From assembly GCA_949744905.1 (NCBI GenBank), contig CATKCE010000062.1:1-51483 (forward strand): a DNA stretch of 51,483 nucleotides. The letters run 5' to 3'. This DNA is from an uncultured bacterium. Lineage in GTDB: Bacteria; Bacillota; Clostridia; Christensenellales; Pumilibacteraceae. The notes under the pieces were generated by a model. The model made no database searches, was not told where the DNA came from, and worked only from the letters and a program-made list of their open reading frames with translations. Numbering within the stretch: position 1 is the stretch's first letter; every line of letters starts with the position of its first letter. The position numbers and the translations under genes are program-made. Shown here piece by piece: positions 26,302 through 35,014 of this stretch.

Positions 26302-27434
26302 AAACGGCCCGTTCGACAATATGGTGTTTTGTGCTTTTGTTGGCGGCGCTCGTATTGTTTCCGGTGCTGCAGTCCGCGGGCGCCGATTCTGCGGTAGAGA
26401 CTTCGGCAAGGTGCGCGGCGGTCATTGAGAGCACTACGGGGCGGCTTTTGTACGGTAAATCCGAAAACGCGCGCAGACCGATGGCGAGCACGACCAAGAT
26501 TTGTACGGCGATAACCGTTTTGGAAAATTGCGAAGACATAGAAAAATGCGTTACGGTCCCCGATAAAGCTGTGGGAGTGGAAGGCTCGTCTATATATCTG
26601 CAACGCGGAGAAAAGGTCAAGATAATCGACCTTTTGTACGGCTTGATGCTTCAATCCGGCAACGACTGCGCGGAAGCTCTTGCGATAACTGTGGGAGGTT
26701 CAATAGAGGATTTTGCGACGCTCATGAACGAAACGGCGCGTAAAGCCGGCGCGCAAAACAGTAGTTTCGTCAATCCGCACGGTTTACATGACGACGCGCA
26801 TTATACCACCGCTTACGATCTGGCCAAGATAACCGCTTACGCTTATAAAAACGAAACGTTTGCGAAAATAGTCGCCACAAAGAAGCATACCATGCCGTGG
26901 GAAGGAAGAGATTATCCGCGCGTTATAGTTAACAAAAACAAAATACTTTCCACTTACGAGGGCGGAGACGGCGTTAAAACCGGTTTTACCAAAAAAGCCG
27001 GGCGTTGCCTCGTATCGAGCGCGACCCGCAACGGTATGCGTGTCATAGCGGTCGTGCTTGATTGCGGTCCCATGTTCGAAGAGTGTTCGCGGCTCATGGA
27101 TAAGGCTTTTGACGAGTTTGAGATGCGCGACGTGATAAGCGGACTGCGTATCGAAAGTTCCGCGGTCGTATCGGACGGTAAAAAGGGAAGCGTCGGGCTA
27201 ATCGGTAAGGGCGAGTTTTATTATCCGATGCGCAAAGGGGGATCGGAAAATATAAGTTGTAAGGTATTGCCGGCGGAAGAATTGAAAGCTCCGGTGACTA
27301 AGGACGCTGACGGCGGAAAATTTGAAATATATCTTGAAAATCAGTTGCTTTTTACGGGAAAATTATATACTATTGATAGTGTGGCAGGTCTTGATTACGG
27401 AGATAAATTAAAAGACTTTATCGAGGCTTGGTAA
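26298..27434 (+). CDS. dacF: D-alanyl-D-alanine carboxypeptidase (serine-type, S11)
   Basis: A 378-residue penicillin-binding protein that trims the terminal D-Ala of peptidoglycan side chains. It has a signal peptide (hydrophobic FVLLLAALVLFPVLQSAGA) and all three active-site motifs: SxxK at Ser64-Lys67 (STTK), SGN at 120-122 and KTG at 227-229. The C-terminal beta-rich domain follows from about residue 275. Next to ytfJ this is the DacF/DacB type involved in spore cortex maturation; which of the two cannot be decided by eye. It overlaps ytfJ by 4 bases. The spmA and spmB genes often found after it are absent. Confidence 0.92.
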   Translation: MKTARSTIWCFVLLLAALVLFPVLQSAGADSAVETSARCAAVIESTTGRLLYGKSENARRPMASTTKICTAITVLENCEDIEKCVTVPDKAVGVEGSSIYLQRGEKVKIIDLLYGLMLQSGNDCAEALAITVGGSIEDFATLMNETARKAGAQNSSFVNPHGLHDDAHYTTAYDLAKITAYAYKNETFAKIVATKKHTMPWEGRDYPRVIVNKNKILSTYEGGDGVKTGFTKKAGRCLVSSATRNGMRVIAVVLDCGPMFEECSRLMDKAFDEFEMRDVISGLRIESSAVVSDGKKGSVGLIGKGEFYYPMRKGGSENISCKVLPAEELKAPVTKDADGGKFEIYLENQLLFTGKLYTIDSVAGLDYGDKLKDFIEAW

Positions 27435-27459
27435 ATATACCTGTAAAGCTGGTGCGGAA

Positions 27460-28170
27460 TTGAGAATAAATAAATATCTTGCGGAATGCGGGCTTGCAAG
27501 CCGCAGAGCAAGCGAAGCTCTGGTCACGGACGGCAGAGTAAAAGTAAACGGAAAAATCGTTACGAGTTTGTCGACGACGATCAACGCCGGCGATCTCGTT
27601 ACGGTGGACGGTAAACGCGCCGAGCCGATACACAAGCATATATATATAATCCTGAATAAGCCCAAAGGCTATATCACAACCACCAGCGACGAAAAAGGCC
27701 GAAAGACGGTGATGGAGCTGTTGGGCAATAAATATTCCGGCAAGCGCATTTTTCCTGTCGGCAGACTCGATTACGATACAGAAGGGTTATTGCTGATGAC
27801 TACCGACGGAGATCTGTGCAACCGCATTTCCCATCCGCGCAACGAGATAACAAAGACTTATATAGCCAAGGTGGAAAACGAGATAAGCGAAGACGAACTC
27901 AACAAACTGCGCGGCGGAGTCGTATTGGACGGCGTGAAGACCAAACATTGCAGGATATCGTTATTGGATTTCGACGGCAGGATATCCAGGTTGGAAGTCG
28001 TGATAAGCGAGGGAAGAAACCGTCAGGTGCGCCGGATGTTTGAATCTATAGACAGGGAAGTGGTGTTTCTTAAACGCGTTGGAATAGGCGAATTGAAACT
28101 TGGGGGGCTCAGCCGCGGCGAATGGCGCGAGCTGAAACCTACTGAGATAGAATATCTTCAAAAGGTATGA
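27460..28170 (+). CDS. rluB: 23S rRNA pseudouridine synthase (RluB type)
   Basis: A 236-residue RsuA/RluB-family enzyme making pseudouridine in 23S rRNA. It has an N-terminal S4 RNA-binding domain (MRINKYLAECGLASRR through VKVNGK), the catalytic Asp in FPVGRLDYDTEGLLLMT, and the late EGRNRQVRRMFE motif. Start is TTG at 27460, with only a weak gcgga upstream. It sits 25 bases after dacF and ends at a strong terminator. The RluB rather than RsuA assignment rests on the Firmicutes gene order scpAB-...-rluB. Confidence 0.9.
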   Translation: MRINKYLAECGLASRRASEALVTDGRVKVNGKIVTSLSTTINAGDLVTVDGKRAEPIHKHIYIILNKPKGYITTTSDEKGRKTVMELLGNKYSGKRIFPVGRLDYDTEGLLLMTTDGDLCNRISHPRNEITKTYIAKVENEISEDELNKLRGGVVLDGVKTKHCRISLLDFDGRISRLEVVISEGRNRQVRRMFESIDREVVFLKRVGIGELKLGGLSRGEWRELKPTEIEYLQKV

Positions 28171-28202
28171 CGGTAGCGTCAAACAATAAAATTTTATTGA
28201 AA

Positions 28203-28233
28203 ATGCAAGCGATAATCGCTTGTATTTTTTTTT
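28203..28233 (+). terminator. Intrinsic terminator after rluB
   Basis: Stem tgcaagcga (28204-28212) with tcgcttgta (28216-28224), one G-T pair, loop taa, then a run of nine T bases. It closes the scpAB-to-rluB operon. Confidence 0.87.
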
Positions 28234-28248
28234 GCCATACGCTATAAT
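28220..28248 (+). promoter_or_regulatory. Promoter of the carboxyltransferase cluster
   Basis: TTGTAT (28220-28225) and TATAAT (28243-28248) with a 17-base spacer; the -35 box lies inside the preceding terminator stem. The leader of about 50 bases holds a small hairpin ggact-ttt-agtcc (28266-28278) before the cggagg site. Confidence 0.65.
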
Positions 28249-28305
28249 AATATCGTGGAAGTTTTGGACTTTTAGTCCCATTAATATTTTCGGAGGCATA
28301 AAAAA

Positions 28306-29676
28306 ATGAGCAACGCGGTTTTTTCCAAACTGACGAAAAACGCGGAAACGGCGTCCAAAGAGGTCATGAAGACCATTTCGGCGATCGTCGACGAAAATTC
28401 TTTTGTGGAAACGGACAAATTTATTTGCGGTGATACGGATCTGGGCGAAGCGGTGGGCGAAGGAGTCGTCAGCGGCTTTGCCCATATTTCTGATATCCGC
28501 GTAGGTTTGTTTGCCACCAATCCCGCGGTGTTAAAAGGGAGCATAGGCAAAGCCAATTCAAAAAAGATCGTTAAACTTATAGACGCGTCGTTGCGCGGCG
28601 GTTTGCCGATAGTCGCTTTATTGGATACTTGCGGCGCGCGTTTCAGCGAAGGTATCGACGCTATGGAAGGATATGCCGCAATATATTCCGCGCTTGCCGA
28701 TGCTTACGGCTCGGTCCCCACGATAGTAGCGGTAAAAGGCGCGGATTTCGGGTTATCGAGTTACTTTTGCGCTGTATCCGATTTGTGCGTGACGTACGGT
28801 AACGCGCAGATAGCCACGTCGAGTCCGCTGATTCTTGCCGGAGGTACGAAAGCCGATCCGGCTAAGATATGCAACGGAAAAACGTTGAGTCGTACATGCG
28901 ACGTTATCACGAATGTCGTCGAAAACGAAAAAGAAATGAAAAATGTCGTTTCGACGTTTTTGTCTTATACCGTGGAGCCGATCGTCGATTCTGCCGACGA
29001 CCCTAACCGTACGGCAAAAACGGCATCGCTTAAAAAAATCGACGGAATAATAGGTGAAATATTCGATAAAGGCAGCGCGCTTTTTGTGCGCGACGCATAT
29101 TCCGCAAACGTAAAAACCGGATTCGCGCGGCTTGGCGGCGTTTCGGTGGGGTTTGTCGCGACCGACGGAAAACTTACGGGCGGAGGCGCCGGAAAGATCA
29201 CCGAACTTCTCAATACTTGCGAATCGTTTTCAATGCCGGTAATAAACATAGTAAATTGCGACGGAGTAGATACGGATATAGATAACGACGGAATTACGGT
29301 AAGAGCGGTAAGCGATATGATGTTTACTTATAACGGGTTGAGCGTGCCGAAACTCGCTCTTATATATGGCGACGCGATAGGCATCGGGTATATGGCTTTT
29401 GCGGCAAAAAGCAACGTGGACTATTCGGTCGCGTGGGCGGACGCTAAAATAGGCACCGTTTGCGGAGAGGTTGCCGCTCGCTTATTGTACGGCAAAGAAA
29501 TATCGGAAGCAAAGTACAAAGACAAAGCCGCCGAAAAACTTGCCGCCGCGTATAGCGAGGAAAATTTGCTTGCCCCCGTAGTTGCGAAAAAGGGCTATCT
29601 TGATAACGTTATAGAGCCTTCTTTGTCGAGACCGTATCTGGTTGCGGCATTGCAGACTTATTTCGATAAGGAGTAA
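28306..29676 (+). CDS. Divergent acyl-CoA carboxyltransferase domain protein (MmdA/PCCB-like)
   Basis: A 456-residue crotonase-fold carboxyltransferase related to the methylmalonyl-CoA decarboxylase alpha subunit and the 12S subunit of transcarboxylase. The N-half (ENSFVETDKF, GEGVVSGFA, KIVKLIDASL, then CGARFSEG at 109-116) and C-half (LTGGGAGKITELLN, GDAIGIGYMAFAAKS) are both there. Oxyanion-hole motifs differ from the family: GGARIQEG became CGARFSEG, and the GxxAGGAxY segment became KGADFGLSSYF (144-154). It is also shorter than typical (about 510 residues). It heads the cluster, with cggagg before ATG. Its acyl-CoA substrate cannot be told. Confidence 0.8.
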   Translation: MSNAVFSKLTKNAETASKEVMKTISAIVDENSFVETDKFICGDTDLGEAVGEGVVSGFAHISDIRVGLFATNPAVLKGSIGKANSKKIVKLIDASLRGGLPIVALLDTCGARFSEGIDAMEGYAAIYSALADAYGSVPTIVAVKGADFGLSSYFCAVSDLCVTYGNAQIATSSPLILAGGTKADPAKICNGKTLSRTCDVITNVVENEKEMKNVVSTFLSYTVEPIVDSADDPNRTAKTASLKKIDGIIGEIFDKGSALFVRDAYSANVKTGFARLGGVSVGFVATDGKLTGGGAGKITELLNTCESFSMPVINIVNCDGVDTDIDNDGITVRAVSDMMFTYNGLSVPKLALIYGDAIGIGYMAFAAKSNVDYSVAWADAKIGTVCGEVAARLLYGKEISEAKYKDKAAEKLAAAYSEENLLAPVVAKKGYLDNVIEPSLSRPYLVAALQTYFDKE

Positions 29677-29684
29677 AAGGTATT

Positions 29685-30005
29685 ATGACGGTTGCATCGA
29701 CTTTAATAGTCGCGGCTTTTGAAATGCCGCTTGGCGAGGCGGCGTTTATAGCCGTGCTCGGACTTTTGATAGTATTTGCAGTGCTTGCGGTCTTGGTGGG
29801 TATACTGTGGATATTCAAGGCCGTTTTCAGTATCAAAATCGGTAAAAAAACGCAGAACGTAGCTGTTACGGATAATGCGGCTGTTAGTTGCGACGATGAT
29901 TCGGACGAATTGATAGCCGCAATTACCGCGGCTTTGGCGTGTATGTATGAAGAAGAAATCGTTAAAGCTCCGTTTGTGATAAAAAGTATAAAAAAACTGA
30001 AATAA
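29685..30005 (+). CDS. OadG-like gamma subunit of a sodium-pump decarboxylase
   Basis: A 106-residue protein with one membrane helix (FIAVLGLLIVFAVLAVLVGILWIF, in pieces around residues 20-45), a polar linker, and the C-terminal DSDELIAAITAALACMYEEE helix typical of OadG/MmdD small subunits. In the known pumps this subunit anchors the carboxyltransferase to the membrane beta subunit. It follows the carboxyltransferase gene by 8 bases and precedes the biotin carrier gene. Confidence 0.82.
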   Translation: MTVASTLIVAAFEMPLGEAAFIAVLGLLIVFAVLAVLVGILWIFKAVFSIKIGKKTQNVAVTDNAAVSCDDDSDELIAAITAALACMYEEEIVKAPFVIKSIKKLK

Positions 30006-30034
30006 ATCAAATCTCTTTTGGGAGGATTAAAAAA

Positions 30035-30382
30035 ATGCGTAAATTCAATGTGACCGTAAACGGCAAAACTTACGCCGTAGAAGTTGAGGAGACCGAAAAC
30101 GGCGTTGCTCCCGCGGTTGCGGCTCCGGTGGCGGCATCAGCGCCCGCTCCCGCGGCTACTGCTCCCGCCGGCGGCACCAAAGTAAACGCACCGATGCCAG
30201 GGCTTATTCTCGGTCTTGCCGTAAACAGCGGCGCTACCGTTAAAAAGGGCGATAAGATAGTGGTGCTCGAAGCAATGAAAATGGAAAACGATATAGTCGC
30301 GCCGGTAGGGGGCGTGATAACTTACGCCGTAAAAAAAGGAGATACGGTGGAAACGGGCGCGCTTTTGGCATCCATCAACTGA
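30035..30382 (+). CDS. Biotin carrier protein of the decarboxylase complex
   Basis: A 115-residue biotin acceptor. The order is: short N-terminal beta segment (RKFNVTVNGKTYAVEVEE), a flexible Ala/Pro linker (about 29-48), and a biotinyl domain with PMPGLILGL and EAMKMEN, Lys82 being the biotin site. This is the architecture of MmdC/GcdC-type carriers and the 1.3S transcarboxylase subunit. An excellent ggagg site is present (tgggaggattaaaaaa before the ATG). It would shuttle CO2 between carboxyltransferase and the membrane beta subunit. Confidence 0.92.
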   Translation: MRKFNVTVNGKTYAVEVEETENGVAPAVAAPVAASAPAPAATAPAGGTKVNAPMPGLILGLAVNSGATVKKGDKIVVLEAMKMENDIVAPVGGVITYAVKKGDTVETGALLASIN

Positions 30383-30394
30383 CGGAGAAGTGCA

Positions 30395-31579
30395 ATGAAC
30401 ATAATTGATATGCTCAAAAGCCTATGGGAGAGCACCGGCTTTGTGCAGGGCGAATGGGAGAACTACGTTATGATACTTATATCTTTCGTACTTTTCTATC
30501 TTGCCATAGCGCGCAAATTCGAGCCGCTTTTGTTGCTTCCGATAGCTTTCGGTATGCTTATGGTGAACATTCCCGGAGCTTCGGACGTGTTGTTCTTTAA
30601 GGGCTATTCCGCGGAAAACCATGTTTTGCCGGACGGTGAGACCGGCGGGCTGTTTTATTATTTGTACCAGGGCGTGGATAAGGTGATATATCCTCCGCTC
30701 ATATTCCTCGGGATCGGCGCAATGACAGACTTCGGTCCGCTTATATCAAATCCGAAAAGTTTGCTTATCGGCGCCGGCGCGCAACTCGGAATTTTTATTA
30801 CGTTTTTCGGCGCGGTACTGCTTGGTTTCAAAGGGGCGGAAGCTGCGTCTATAGCGATAATAGGCGGAGCGGACGGACCTACGGCAATATATCTCAATCA
30901 ACAACTTAGCAAGCTGTTTCCCGAAGTGGGGAATCTATTGCCGGCGATAGCGATAGCGGCATACAGCTATATGGCGCTTATACCTGCCATTCAACCGCCT
31001 TTGATGCGTTTGCTTACGACTAAAAAGGAGCGCAGTATCCGCATGGAACAGTTGCGTCCCGTATCCAAAAGAGAAAAGATAATTTTTCCCATAGTGGTCG
31101 TGTGTCTGGTGGCTCTCATATTGCCGCAGGCATTGCCGCTTATCGGTTGTCTTATGCTTGGCAATCTGCTTAAAGAGAGCACGGTGACCGAGCGTCTTGC
31201 AAAGACCGCGAGCAACGAACTTATTAATATCGTCACTATAATACTCGGACTGATGGTCGGGGCAAAGGCGATAGGACCCACGTTCCTTAAACTTGAAACG
31301 CTTATGATAATCGCTTTGGGATTGATAGCGTTCTGTTTCGGATCGGTGGGAGGCATACTCGTAGCCAAGATAATGAACGTTATATCAGGCGGCAAGATAA
31401 ATCCGCTTATCGGGTCGGCGGGCGTGTCGGCTGTTCCTATGGCGGCGCGCGTTTCGCAAAAGGAAGGGCAGAGATACGATTCGGACAATTATCTTTTGAT
31501 GCACGCCATGGGTCCCAACGTTGCGGGAGTAATAGGAAGCGCCGTAGCCGCCGGAGTGCTTTTGGCTATACCCTGGTAA
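30395..31579 (+). CDS. oadB: Sodium ion-translocating decarboxylase beta subunit
   Basis: A 394-residue polytopic membrane protein of the OadB/MmdB/GcdB family, which decarboxylates carboxybiotin and pumps sodium ions out. The key motif IIGGADGPTAIYL with the essential Asp lies near residues 155-167. Other conserved stretches are PLIFLGIGAMTDFGPLI, AIAAYSYMALIPAIQPP and GSAGVSAVPMAARV. The family members share one beta type for different acids, so the symbol marks the family and not the substrate. It lies 12 bases after the biotin carrier gene. Confidence 0.93.
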   Translation: MNIIDMLKSLWESTGFVQGEWENYVMILISFVLFYLAIARKFEPLLLLPIAFGMLMVNIPGASDVLFFKGYSAENHVLPDGETGGLFYYLYQGVDKVIYPPLIFLGIGAMTDFGPLISNPKSLLIGAGAQLGIFITFFGAVLLGFKGAEAASIAIIGGADGPTAIYLNQQLSKLFPEVGNLLPAIAIAAYSYMALIPAIQPPLMRLLTTKKERSIRMEQLRPVSKREKIIFPIVVVCLVALILPQALPLIGCLMLGNLLKESTVTERLAKTASNELINIVTIILGLMVGAKAIGPTFLKLETLMIIALGLIAFCFGSVGGILVAKIMNVISGGKINPLIGSAGVSAVPMAARVSQKEGQRYDSDNYLLMHAMGPNVAGVIGSAVAAGVLLAIPW

Positions 31580-31611
31580 TAGGCTGCTACATTTGAAAAG
31601 GAGAGTGTATA

Positions 31612-33009
31612 ATGGCAAAAGTTAAGATCATGGAAACAATTCTGCGCGACGCCCATCAATCGCAGGCGGCGACGCGTATGACGATAGACGAGATGTTGCC
31701 GGCTTGCGACAAACTCGATAAAGTCGGTTATTATGCTTTGGAGGCGTGGGGCGGCGCGACTTTCGATTCGTGTCTCCGCTACCTTAACGAAGATCCGTGG
31801 GACAGATTGCGCAGATTGCGTAAAGCGTTGCCCAATACAAAACTTCAAATGCTTTTGCGCGGTCAAAATTTGCTCGGATACAAACATTATGCCGACGACG
31901 TAGTGGATAAATTCTGCGAAATGTCCGTCAAAAACGGGATAGATATTATCCGTATATTCGATGCGCTCAACGACCCTCGCAATATGCGTCAGGCTATAGA
32001 CAGTACTAAAAAATACGGCGGCACGGTGGAGGCTGCGATAAGCTATACAACAAGCGAAGTGCATACTGTTGAGTATTTTGTCGATCTTGCGGCGGAGCTT
32101 GAAAAAATGGGCGCTGATATCATTTGTATCAAAGATATGGCGAATCTGTTGTTGCCTTATACCGCGTACGAACTTGTGGCAAGACTCAAAGAAAAGGTAA
32201 GCGTACCGCTTCATCTTCATACCCATAACACCGCGGGTATAGGCGATATGACCAATCTCAAAGCTATAGAAGCGGGTTGCGACATAGTCGACACCGCGCT
32301 TTCTCCGTTGGGAAACGGAACGAGCCAGCCTGCGACCGAATCGTTTGTCGCAACTCTCAAAGGCACGCAGTACGACACGGGCATAGACCTTACCGCTCTT
32401 AACGAATTGACTGTATACTTCAAAAAAGTTGCCGAAAGACTTACGGCGGACGGCTTTTTGAGCCCTCAGGTGCTCAAAGTGGACGTAAACGCGCTTATTT
32501 ATCAGGTGCCCGGCGGTATGCTCAGCAATCTTATAAGCCAGCTTAAGCAGCAGGGCGCATCGGATAAATTGCTTGATGTTTTGCAGGAAGTGCCGCGCGT
32601 GCGCGCCGATCTCGGGTATCCGCCATTGGTAACGCCGTCAAGCCAAATAGTCGGTACGCAGGCCGTGCTTAACGTAGTTACCGGCGAACGTTACAAAATG
32701 GTAACGAAAGAGACTAAGGGAATGCTTACGGGCGAATACGGAAAACTGCCGTCCGAGCCGAAAGCCGCCGTCATAAAAAAGATCATAGGCGACGCCGAAA
32801 GGATAACGTGCCGTCCCGCCGACAGGATAGCGCCGGAACTCGATAGTTTCCGTAAAGATATCGCCGAATATATCGAGCAGGAAGAGGACGTGTTGACTTA
32901 CGCTTTGTTTCCGCAACTTGCGTTGCCTTTCTTTAAGCGCAGAAAAGCGGCAAAATACGGAGCGGACGATACCATTTATCAAAAAAATTCGCAAGTGCAT
33001 CCGATATGA
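31612..33009 (+). CDS. oadA: Oxaloacetate decarboxylase alpha / pyruvate carboxylase subunit B-type carboxyltransferase
   Basis: A 465-residue carboxyltransferase of the pyruvate/oxaloacetate type, without the C-terminal biotinyl domain of classical OadA. Motifs: TILRDAHQSQ at 10-18 (metal-binding Asp), LLRGQNLLGY, active-site Lys174 in IKDMANLL, and the metal-binding histidines in HLHTHNTAG near 201-205. With the free biotin carrier and OadB it would form a sodium-pumping oxaloacetate decarboxylase. It is the second carboxyltransferase of this cluster. A gagag-type site precedes the ATG; the stop overlaps surE by 4 bases. Confidence 0.92.
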   Translation: MAKVKIMETILRDAHQSQAATRMTIDEMLPACDKLDKVGYYALEAWGGATFDSCLRYLNEDPWDRLRRLRKALPNTKLQMLLRGQNLLGYKHYADDVVDKFCEMSVKNGIDIIRIFDALNDPRNMRQAIDSTKKYGGTVEAAISYTTSEVHTVEYFVDLAAELEKMGADIICIKDMANLLLPYTAYELVARLKEKVSVPLHLHTHNTAGIGDMTNLKAIEAGCDIVDTALSPLGNGTSQPATESFVATLKGTQYDTGIDLTALNELTVYFKKVAERLTADGFLSPQVLKVDVNALIYQVPGGMLSNLISQLKQQGASDKLLDVLQEVPRVRADLGYPPLVTPSSQIVGTQAVLNVVTGERYKMVTKETKGMLTGEYGKLPSEPKAAVIKKIIGDAERITCRPADRIAPELDSFRKDIAEYIEQEEDVLTYALFPQLALPFFKRRKAAKYGADDTIYQKNSQVHPI

Positions 33010-33764
33010 GGATATTGCTTACAAACGACGACGGTATAGGGGCGGACGGTTTGCGGGCGCTTTATAACGAATTGAGCCCGTATCACGATTGTACGGTAGT
33101 AGCGCCCGACGGCGAACGCAGCGCGAGCAGTCATTCGCTCACTATCCATAGCGATCTGTTTTACCGTAAGACCGATATCGGATACGCTGTGTCGGGCAGT
33201 CCGGCAGACTGCGTAAAGCTGGGAGTACTGCATCTTTTGGACGGTCGTCCCGATGTTGTGATATCGGGAATAAACAACGGTTCCAATCTCGGCTCGGATA
33301 TCATGTACAGCGGTACCGTATCCGCCGCGTTCGAAGGGGCTTATTTGGGTATCAGAGGTATCGCGGTAAGTTTGTCGTCCCATAACGCGCCCGAAGTATT
33401 TTACGTAAAGGCCGCGAAACTTTTGCGGGAATGTCTCGGCGGGTTAATGGATCTGCCGGTAACTTACGAAACGGTATTGAATATAAATTATCCGGTCAAG
33501 GCGGAGTATAAGGGGATAGCTTTTACAAAAGCGGGTATCAACTTGTATAACGATAAATTCGTTTTGTGTGAAAATTCTTCCGGCGTCCGGTTAAAGGGCG
33601 TTGCCGTGGACCACGACCGCAACGATGACGACTGCGACGTGGAACTTGTAAAAAACGGGTTTGCCACCATAACGCCGTTGCGACTTGACAGAAACGATCA
33701 CGACTGTTTAAATAGACTCAAAAACATGGACGCCGCAGAGTTGCTTTGCGGCAGTGACACGTGA
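33006..33764 (+). CDS. surE: 5'/3'-nucleotidase SurE
   Basis: A 252-residue survival protein E, a metal-dependent nucleoside monophosphate phosphatase. The start MRILLTNDDGIGADGLRAL has the metal-binding Asp pair; VVAPDGERSASSHSLT, VSGSPADCVKLG and ISGINNGSNLGSDIMYSGTVSAA are all family signatures. It overlaps oadA by 4 bases, so it is in the same transcript although its role is unrelated. Confidence 0.95.
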   Translation: MRILLTNDDGIGADGLRALYNELSPYHDCTVVAPDGERSASSHSLTIHSDLFYRKTDIGYAVSGSPADCVKLGVLHLLDGRPDVVISGINNGSNLGSDIMYSGTVSAAFEGAYLGIRGIAVSLSSHNAPEVFYVKAAKLLRECLGGLMDLPVTYETVLNINYPVKAEYKGIAFTKAGINLYNDKFVLCENSSGVRLKGVAVDHDRNDDDCDVELVKNGFATITPLRLDRNDHDCLNRLKNMDAAELLCGSDT

Positions 33765-33770
33765 CGCCGC

Positions 33771-35003
33771 ATGATAATAAATACCGACGTATTGATAGTG
33801 GGCGCGGGAGCTTCAGGGCTTATGGCTGCCTGCTTTGTGAAAGGAAAGTCCGTGACAGTAGTCGATCGGAACGAAAAACCGGGTAAAAAACTGTATATTA
33901 CCGGTAAAGGCAGATGTAACGTAACAAACGATTGTTCTCCGTCGGATTTTTTGAACAACGTTGTAAACAATTCCAAATTTCTTTTTTCAAGCTTATACGG
34001 ATTTTCTCCGCAGGATACTATCGACTTTTTGGAAAAGTCTGGCGTTAAGACCAAAACGGAACGCGGTAACCGCGTTTTTCCCTGTTCGGACAAGTCCAGC
34101 GACGTAATCAAAGCGTTATATCGTACCGCCGTTGATAACGGAGTTGTTTTTCGTTTCAACGAACGCGTCGTACGGACTTATAAAAACGACTTGGGCTTTA
34201 CTGTATTGTCGGACGACAACGAATATCGTTGCAAATATCTTATGATAGCGTGCGGCGGAAAAAGTTATCCCGCGACAGGCAGTACCGGAGACGGATACGT
34301 ATTCGCCGAAAAATTCGGACACAGAGTGATATCTCCGAAGCCGTCGCTTGTGCCGCTGGGGCTTAAACAGGACGTATCCGCACTTGCGGGGTTGTCCTTG
34401 AAGAACGTGTCCGTAAGTATTGTTTGCGGAGGCAGAACATACTCCCAGTTCGGCGAAATGCTTTTTACACACGATGGGGTGAGCGGACCTTCGATATTGA
34501 GGCTGTCGGCTTATATAAATCGGGAACCTTTGCCGATGGAACTGTATATCGACTTAAAACCGGCTCTTGATGAAGAAACGCTTGACAAGAGGATAGCTTC
34601 CGACTTTGCGGAAAGCGGAAGTAAACAGCTCAAGAATTCGTTGGACAGACTTCTTCCCAAAGCTATGGTAATGCCTGTGATAGTCGGGAGCGGAGTATCC
34701 GGCGAAAAAAAGGCGAATGCTATCACAAAAGCGGAGCGTTTGGAACTTGTGCGCGCGGTCAAAAATCTTAAATACGATATTAATTGTTTCGGCAGTTTCG
34801 AAAATGCGGTAGTTACGTCCGGCGGAGTGGATACAAAAGAGTTATCGCCGAAGACAATGGAAAGCAAACTTGTCGAAAATCTGTATTTTATCGGCGAAGT
34901 CACGGACGTGGACGCTCTTACCGGCGGTTTCAATATTCAGATAGCTTTATCGACTGCTTACGCTGCGGCAAGCGCAGTAACAAACGATAGTAAGGCGGGA
35001 TGA
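33771..35003 (+). CDS. HI0933/YhiN family FAD-dependent oxidoreductase (BaiN-like)
   Basis: A 410-residue flavoprotein with the FAD-binding start VLIVGAGASGLMAA, then KPGKKLYITGKGRCNVTND typical of the HI0933/YhiN family. Further motifs are CGGKSYPATGSTGDGY and, near the end, TSGGVDTKELSPKTMESK and GEVTDVDALTGGFNIQ. The physiological substrate of these enzymes is mostly unknown; BaiN of bile-acid degraders is a relative, but nothing here shows bile-acid activity. The gene lies just upstream of aroH-cmk-plsC-ispH, a common neighbourhood in Clostridia, and overlaps the open frame of aroH. Confidence 0.88.
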   Translation: MIINTDVLIVGAGASGLMAACFVKGKSVTVVDRNEKPGKKLYITGKGRCNVTNDCSPSDFLNNVVNNSKFLFSSLYGFSPQDTIDFLEKSGVKTKTERGNRVFPCSDKSSDVIKALYRTAVDNGVVFRFNERVVRTYKNDLGFTVLSDDNEYRCKYLMIACGGKSYPATGSTGDGYVFAEKFGHRVISPKPSLVPLGLKQDVSALAGLSLKNVSVSIVCGGRTYSQFGEMLFTHDGVSGPSILRLSAYINREPLPMELYIDLKPALDEETLDKRIASDFAESGSKQLKNSLDRLLPKAMVMPVIVGSGVSGEKKANAITKAERLELVRAVKNLKYDINCFGSFENAVVTSGGVDTKELSPKTMESKLVENLYFIGEVTDVDALTGGFNIQIALSTAYAAASAVTNDSKAG

Positions 35004-35014
35004 GGAGAAAAATA

